From NCBI RefSeq assembly GCF_022496765.1, contig NZ_VANV01000008.1:1-64000 (forward strand): 64,000 nucleotides of DNA, written 5' to 3'. Numbering within the stretch: the first letter of the stretch is position 1; the number at the start of each line of letters is the position of its first letter. Below are positions 60,000-64,000 of this stretch, in pieces. A program made the position numbers and the translations under genes. This DNA comes from Acidaminobacter sp. JC074 (GTDB lineage: Bacteria; Bacillota; Clostridia; Peptostreptococcales; Acidaminobacteraceae). The notes below the pieces were generated by a model, which did not search any database, had not been told where the DNA came from, and worked only from the letters and a program-made list of their open reading frames with translations.

Positions 60000-60152
60000 A
60001 TGACACTAGAAGTTAAAGACATGATGAAAACCTTAGAAGAGTATGAAGGACAACATACAAATTTTATCGGCAATAGACATGAGGATGATGAATCGCTCGA
60101 TAAAGTAATTCATGATTTTCTTATAAAAGAAGCGAAAAAACAGTTGATGTAA
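60000..60152 (+). CDS. 50-residue protein of unknown function
   Basis: A short frame from ATG 60000 to TAA 60152 has a strong AAAGGAG site 8 bases before it and a terminator after it. The protein begins MTLEVKDMMKTLEEYEGQHT and ends with a Lys-rich helix (KEAKKQLM). It is mostly polar and probably helical. An in-frame ATG at 59994 is too near the site. The isolated transcription unit supports a real gene, but nothing says what it does. Confidence 0.6.
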   Translation: MTLEVKDMMKTLEEYEGQHTNFIGNRHEDDESLDKVIHDFLIKEAKKQLM

Positions 60153-60156
60153 CAGT

Positions 60157-60184
60157 AAAGATCCTTGAAGTCTCAGGGGTCTTT
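60157..60184 (+). terminator. Terminator after the 50-residue gene
   Basis: Arms 60157-60168 and 60173-60184 pair with two wobble pairs around a 4-base loop; a T-rich stretch follows. Confidence 0.65.
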
Positions 60185-60298
60185 TCTTTATATCCATATA
60201 CTTATTTTATCAGGAATTATAAGCACTTTTGTTTCATATAAAATTGTAAAGAATTATGTCATTTTATATACTATTTTGTGAGTGAAAGAGAGGGCTAT

Positions 60299-61063
60299 AT
60301 GAGGAGTAATGAGGATTTGACAATTGGAGAATTGGCAAAAATGAATGATGTATCCACACATCAAATCAGGTTTTATGAGGAGAAAGGCATTTTAAAGCCT
60401 GCTTATATTGATGACAATGGATACAGGAAGTACAATTTAGATTCTATGTATCAAATGTCGCATGTTATGATGTTAAGGGAAATGAATATTTCTGTTGGAA
60501 AAATAAGAGAAGCTATGGAAAAGGATACATCTATTTACATTGATGAAATCGAGAAAAGCATACTTGGATTGAAGAGACAAATTAGAGAACTCGAGGAAAA
60601 AGTTGTTTTTACTGAATCAACGCTTGAGGCAATCATCGAGCTAAGAGATTCTGTAGATACTTATAGTGAAGTATATTATGAACAGAGCCAGTACGGTGCA
60701 ATCGTTACCTATACTGTGGATGAGTGGCCTACGCCTAAAGAAGTCTATGAAGGCTACGTGACAAATGGGCTAATAGGTTACAAACATCCTTTAACAACTT
60801 TTGTACTAGATAGAACCTTATATTTATCTATCAAGAACTTTAGTTCAGATATAACCTTAACGAAAGAAGAAGGAAGATATCTCAAACATGTTGTCGTAAT
60901 TTCTGATTTTAGCGAGTTGACTGAGGTTGTAAATGATTATCTTACCTATGCATATGAGAATGGTTATAAGCTATGCAAACAGATGGTTATAAGAGAAGAG
61001 TGTTGCAACACCTATATAGATAATCACATATATGTCATGATTATCGAGGCTAAAATAATATAG
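60299..61063 (+). CDS. MerR-family regulator with C-terminal ligand-binding domain
   Basis: This 254-residue protein has an N-terminal MerR DNA-binding domain with LTIGELAKMNDVSTHQIRFY and EEKGILKPAYIDDNGYRKYN. A coiled coil follows (GLKRQIRELEEKVVFTESTL), then a C-terminal domain of about 130 residues that may be GyrI-like. The ATG at 60299 follows GAGAGGG; a GTG at 60278 is in frame but less likely. It probably senses a small molecule, as multidrug-type MerR proteins do. No nearby efflux gene shows its target. Confidence 0.88.
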   Translation: MRSNEDLTIGELAKMNDVSTHQIRFYEEKGILKPAYIDDNGYRKYNLDSMYQMSHVMMLREMNISVGKIREAMEKDTSIYIDEIEKSILGLKRQIRELEEKVVFTESTLEAIIELRDSVDTYSEVYYEQSQYGAIVTYTVDEWPTPKEVYEGYVTNGLIGYKHPLTTFVLDRTLYLSIKNFSSDITLTKEEGRYLKHVVVISDFSELTEVVNDYLTYAYENGYKLCKQMVIREECCNTYIDNHIYVMIIEAKII

Positions 61064-61110
61064 AGGCTTGACCTTAGACCCACTAGAAGGTGTATTCTTT
61101 AATGTGTTTT

Positions 61111-61135
61111 AAAACTGCTTAATGTAAGCAGTTTT
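61111..61135 (+). terminator. Terminator after the MerR gene
   Basis: Eleven-base arms (61111-61121 and 61125-61135) with a 3-base loop and a T run. Confidence 0.8.
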
Positions 61136-61159
61136 TTTAATGACATTTTGGGAGGATAT

Positions 61160-62680
61160 ATGAGATATAGGACGGTACCGATGATTTTATTTGGCTTAGT
61201 GTGTGTCATAGTTACATCGTATGTTATTTTAACCTTTGAATTTAAATCAATTCTAAAAGAAACAGATGAATCTATGATTGAAATGCAAGCTAAACTCGAA
61301 CTGCAACGTGTGAAGTTTGCAATAGAAAAACACAGAAAGATGTTGGATGATTTGATTCATGATTATGCTGTATGGGATAGTTTCTATCTAGCTTTGAAAC
61401 ATAATAATGGTAAATGGGTTAGAAAAACAGTTAAGAATGTTTTTGATTACAATGAGGATATAGCCTATGTAAGAGCAATTTCTACAGATGGTATGAACTA
61501 CTTGCTTTCTAATCTTAATGATGATGATACTTCAAAGTTAGATATCAGTGTAGATAAGTTGATCGAAGAAGAAGCGGGTGATAAGTACATCGAGATAAAT
61601 GAGGAACTCTATTACATTCGTATCAAGAAGGTTACAGATGAAAGAGAAATGAGATCAAGTGGCAATCTAGTAATCATCAGTAAGATGAAAGTTGAACCAT
61701 CTATGAATTTCTTGGACTTAGGTGACAATGAACTCAAGTATAACTATGAGATTGAAGATGGCTTACTCATAAGCAGGATTTATTTGAATGAGGATATTGC
61801 CTTTAAGTCCGAGTCGAGTATAGAAGGCTTTATGAAAATAAGTCATGGCATGGTTATAAGACTGATTTCCTTGACATTTGTATTGGCTACTTTTATCCTT
61901 GGACTTTTTCTTTTTATCTTACTAAAGGCAAATAAGGCAATGAAGGTTTCAATGACTTATTTAGAAATGGTTATCAATGAGGAAGAAATAAAAGTCCTAG
62001 ATGATATGAACAATGAAGAGGTCCATTGTTTCTTAAACAATATAAAAAGAATTTCAGAGAAAATACAGGACAAAATTAATCTGATCAAGAAGCAAAACAG
62101 TGATACTTTGAGTCTCTTGGTCAAGGCCATAGAAGCCAAGGATGCTTATACATGTGGTCATTCTGAAAGGGTCATGTTGCTTTCTATGACCATTGCAAGG
62201 CATTTGGATAATGTGAATCATGAAGCCTTAACCCAAGCGGCTCTATTACATGATATAGGAAAAATCGCCATTGGAGATGCCATATTAAGAAAGGCTTCTA
62301 GGCTGACTGATGAAGAGTACAGTCATATTCAAACTCATCCAAAAAGAGGGTCAGATATTCTTTCTGTATCGGATTCTTTGGGCTTTGTATCAAGAATTAT
62401 TGTTGAGCATCATGAAAGATATGACGGTCAGGGCTATCCTGAAGGTCGTTTAGGTGATCAAATATGCATTGAAGCTAGAATCATCGCTGTCGCTGATGCT
62501 TTCGATGCAATGGTCTCAGACAGACCATACAGAAAAGGTATGACCTTTGATAAGGCTTTTGAAATCATTCTTGATGAGAAAGGCAAGCAGTTTGATTCAA
62601 ATATAGTAGAAGAATTTATAGTAAAAAAAGCAGAGATGAAAGAAATAATAAACAAGTTTAAGGTGGGAGTAATATGTTAA
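61160..62680 (+). CDS. Membrane HD-GYP cyclic-di-GMP phosphodiesterase
   Basis: This 506-residue protein has two membrane segments (residues about 5-25 and 235-260), an outer CHASE4-like region (LIHDYAVWDSFYLALKHNNG) and a C-terminal HD-GYP domain. The HD pair is in LLHDIGKIAIGDAIL. The second set of ligands and the GYP lie in VEHHERYDGQGYPEGRLGDQ. It should break down cyclic di-GMP. The ATG at 61160 follows GGGAGGA; an in-frame TTG at 61148 is not used. Its end overlaps the start of a chemotaxis receptor gene by 7 bases, so the two are made together. Confidence 0.92.
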   Translation: MRYRTVPMILFGLVCVIVTSYVILTFEFKSILKETDESMIEMQAKLELQRVKFAIEKHRKMLDDLIHDYAVWDSFYLALKHNNGKWVRKTVKNVFDYNEDIAYVRAISTDGMNYLLSNLNDDDTSKLDISVDKLIEEEAGDKYIEINEELYYIRIKKVTDEREMRSSGNLVIISKMKVEPSMNFLDLGDNELKYNYEIEDGLLISRIYLNEDIAFKSESSIEGFMKISHGMVIRLISLTFVLATFILGLFLFILLKANKAMKVSMTYLEMVINEEEIKVLDDMNNEEVHCFLNNIKRISEKIQDKINLIKKQNSDTLSLLVKAIEAKDAYTCGHSERVMLLSMTIARHLDNVNHEALTQAALLHDIGKIAIGDAILRKASRLTDEEYSHIQTHPKRGSDILSVSDSLGFVSRIIVEHHERYDGQGYPEGRLGDQICIEARIIAVADAFDAMVSDRPYRKGMTFDKAFEIILDEKGKQFDSNIVEEFIVKKAEMKEIINKFKVGVIC

Positions 62681-64000
62681 AGAAAATTAAAACTCAATTA
62701 GTATTGGTACTGGTAATTACAAATCTTATAGGAATATTGACCATTGCTTTGGTTTCATATAATAGAAATCATGATTTAATTGTAAATGAGTCAAGAGAAA
62801 AGGCAAAATCTATTGTAGACCATGCCGTTCAGGTCATTGATTCAGAAATGGTGAAAAACTTATCTAGTCCTCAAGATATGAATCTTGAAGCCTATAGGCT
62901 TTTGGGGGCTGAGCTTAACAGCATCAGAACAATTGGTTCAGCCAAGTACCTTTATATCATGAGAAAAAAGGATGGCCAGTTTGAGTATATTATTGAAGCT
63001 TCGGATTATAATAGTGATGAACCGACATTACTTGGCTCAGTTGAATCAGAAATCTATGAAGGCTTTGAGCTTGCAAGCGCTGGAAATCATTTTGTTGAAG
63101 AAGATATGTCAGAATCGGAGTATGGTATTTTAATAAGTGCTTATGCACCGATTCTAGATAAGAATAATCAAGTAATAGCATTTGTTGGTGTAGATTATGA
63201 CATGACGAAGGTCTATAATAATTTCCGTGAAACAGCTAAAGAAATATACCTGATTGGATTCATTTTAGTTGCACTTCTTATTTTTGTTGGTCAAGTGGTT
63301 GCTGGAAAGATTGCTAATCCGATTATTTCCTTATCTCAAAAAGCTAAGCAGGTATCAGATTATGACTATAGTTTAATTGAAAATACACAAAAAACTATTT
63401 CTGAAGAAATGGGCAATCTGCACGAAGATTTTCATACAATGATTGATAGAAACAGAGAAATGATTACAGATGTAAAACAGCTTACAAATGATGTGAACCA
63501 TGTTGTAGGAGATATGCAAGCTGTGTCAAAGGAGTCGCTGCAACATAGTGAAAATGTATATGATTACGTAGAACAATTCTCTGTTGGCATCACTCAGCAG
63601 ACTGAAAATAGTGAAGAAGCACTTACTAAAATGACGGATTTAGACAAGGAATTAGAGATACTTGCAGATCAAATTAACCTTGTTTCAGATAGAATGAAAG
63701 CCATAGAAGAGACATGTTCAAATGGATTTGAGACTGTCACGCTTCTTAATGATAAGTATAAGAACTATTATGGATTTAGTCATGAAATGTACGATGAGAT
63801 GATTAGGCTAAAGAAGGTATCTGAAAAGATGGACCAGGTTGTCTTATGGAACAAGGATATATTTAAGAAGATTAAAATGCTGTCTCTTAATGCAACCATT
63901 GAAGCTGCTAAGGCTGGTGAAGCAGGAGCAGGATTTGCCGTTGTTGCATCTGAAATAGGTGCTTTATCTCAGCAGTCATCACAAGCGACCAATGAGATCT
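62674..64000 (+). CDS. Methyl-accepting chemotaxis protein, N-terminal part
   Basis: The frame runs from ATG 62674 (GTGGGAG upstream) to the right edge and is cut there. It has a membrane segment (LVLVLVITNLIGILTIALV), an outer sensor domain (single/double Cache-like) to residue ~180, a second membrane segment (IYLIGFILVALLIFVGQVV), a HAMP region (IANPIISLSQKAKQVSDYD) and the start of the signalling domain. The hairpin-type sequence LSLNATIEAAKAGEAGAGFA is typical of receptors. It overlaps the HD-GYP gene, so cyclic-di-GMP breakdown and chemotaxis are genetically linked. The ligand is unknown. Confidence 0.92.
   Translation, partial: MLKKIKTQLVLVLVITNLIGILTIALVSYNRNHDLIVNESREKAKSIVDHAVQVIDSEMVKNLSSPQDMNLEAYRLLGAELNSIRTIGSAKYLYIMRKKDGQFEYIIEASDYNSDEPTLLGSVESEIYEGFELASAGNHFVEEDMSESEYGILISAYAPILDKNNQVIAFVGVDYDMTKVYNNFRETAKEIYLIGFILVALLIFVGQVVAGKIANPIISLSQKAKQVSDYDYSLIENTQKTISEEMGNLHEDFHTMIDRNREMITDVKQLTNDVNHVVGDMQAVSKESLQHSENVYDYVEQFSVGITQQTENSEEALTKMTDLDKELEILADQINLVSDRMKAIEETCSNGFETVTLLNDKYKNYYGFSHEMYDEMIRLKKVSEKMDQVVLWNKDIFKKIKMLSLNATIEAAKAGEAGAGFAVVASEIGALSQQSSQATNEI

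Overview
The window looks like the chromosome of a low-GC, anaerobic, motile Firmicute (Clostridia-like). The reasons are AT-rich DNA, strong AGGAGG-type ribosome binding sites with frequent GTG/TTG starts, a SigI/RsgI-type sigma/anti-sigma pair, PrpR- and RocR-type sigma-54 activators, many [4Fe-4S] proteins, and a metabolism built on molybdenum hydroxylase, B12-radical SAM and amino-acid or betaine lyase chemistry. There is no rRNA, tRNA, CRISPR array or insertion sequence to fix the taxonomy, so the genus is not claimed.

Layout. (1) 1-3392: end of an unknown gene, then a minus-strand VWA/MoxR-ATPase pair. (2) 3616-18473: a long catabolic region with a three-subunit molybdenum hydroxylase, a UraA-like permease, a PucR regulator, an FdrA/YlbE/YlbF-type (AllFGH-like) carbamoyltransferase set with a separate 58-residue protein, a cyclase-family amidohydrolase, a class III CoA-transferase, and XdhC, YqeB and MocA-like molybdenum-cofactor maturation genes. 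The set fits oxidation and ring opening of a purine or pyrimidine, with energy recovered as carbamoyl phosphate. (3) 18491-26837: an exported protein with an OmpR-type two-component system, a [4Fe-4S] protein, small membrane or lipoproteins, a lone dCache-like sensor and a dCache-like GGDEF cyclase. (4) 26956-35636: a tightly coupled seven-gene operon with an unknown protein, a GH3-family acyl-adenylating enzyme, four tandem B12-binding radical SAM paralogues and an acyltransferase-like protein. This is the best candidate for an undescribed system. (5) 35724-40636: a MocR gene broken by an amber codon, a B3/4 protein, a cupin, an SDR and an esterase.

(6) 40780-53884: two sigma-54 modules, each with an activator gene followed by a canonical -24/-12 promoter. 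The first (PrpR-type activator) drives an MFS transporter, an M20 amidohydrolase and an S9 peptidase. The second (PAS/AAA+/Fis activator) drives a histidine-ammonia-lyase-fold enzyme that lacks the Ala-Ser-Gly MIO triad, a BCCT betaine transporter and a [4Fe-4S] protein. That combination suggests cleavage of a trimethylammonium amino acid such as ergothioneine.

(7) 54060-59924: small envelope proteins, a secreted GIN-domain protein with a long Asp/Glu repeat tract, and a SigI/RsgI-like pair whose anti-sigma factor carries the same kind of acidic tract. (8) 60000-64000: a small protein, a MerR regulator, an HD-GYP phosphodiesterase overlapping a chemotaxis receptor that runs off the window. 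Together with the GGDEF protein these point to cyclic-di-GMP and chemotaxis control.
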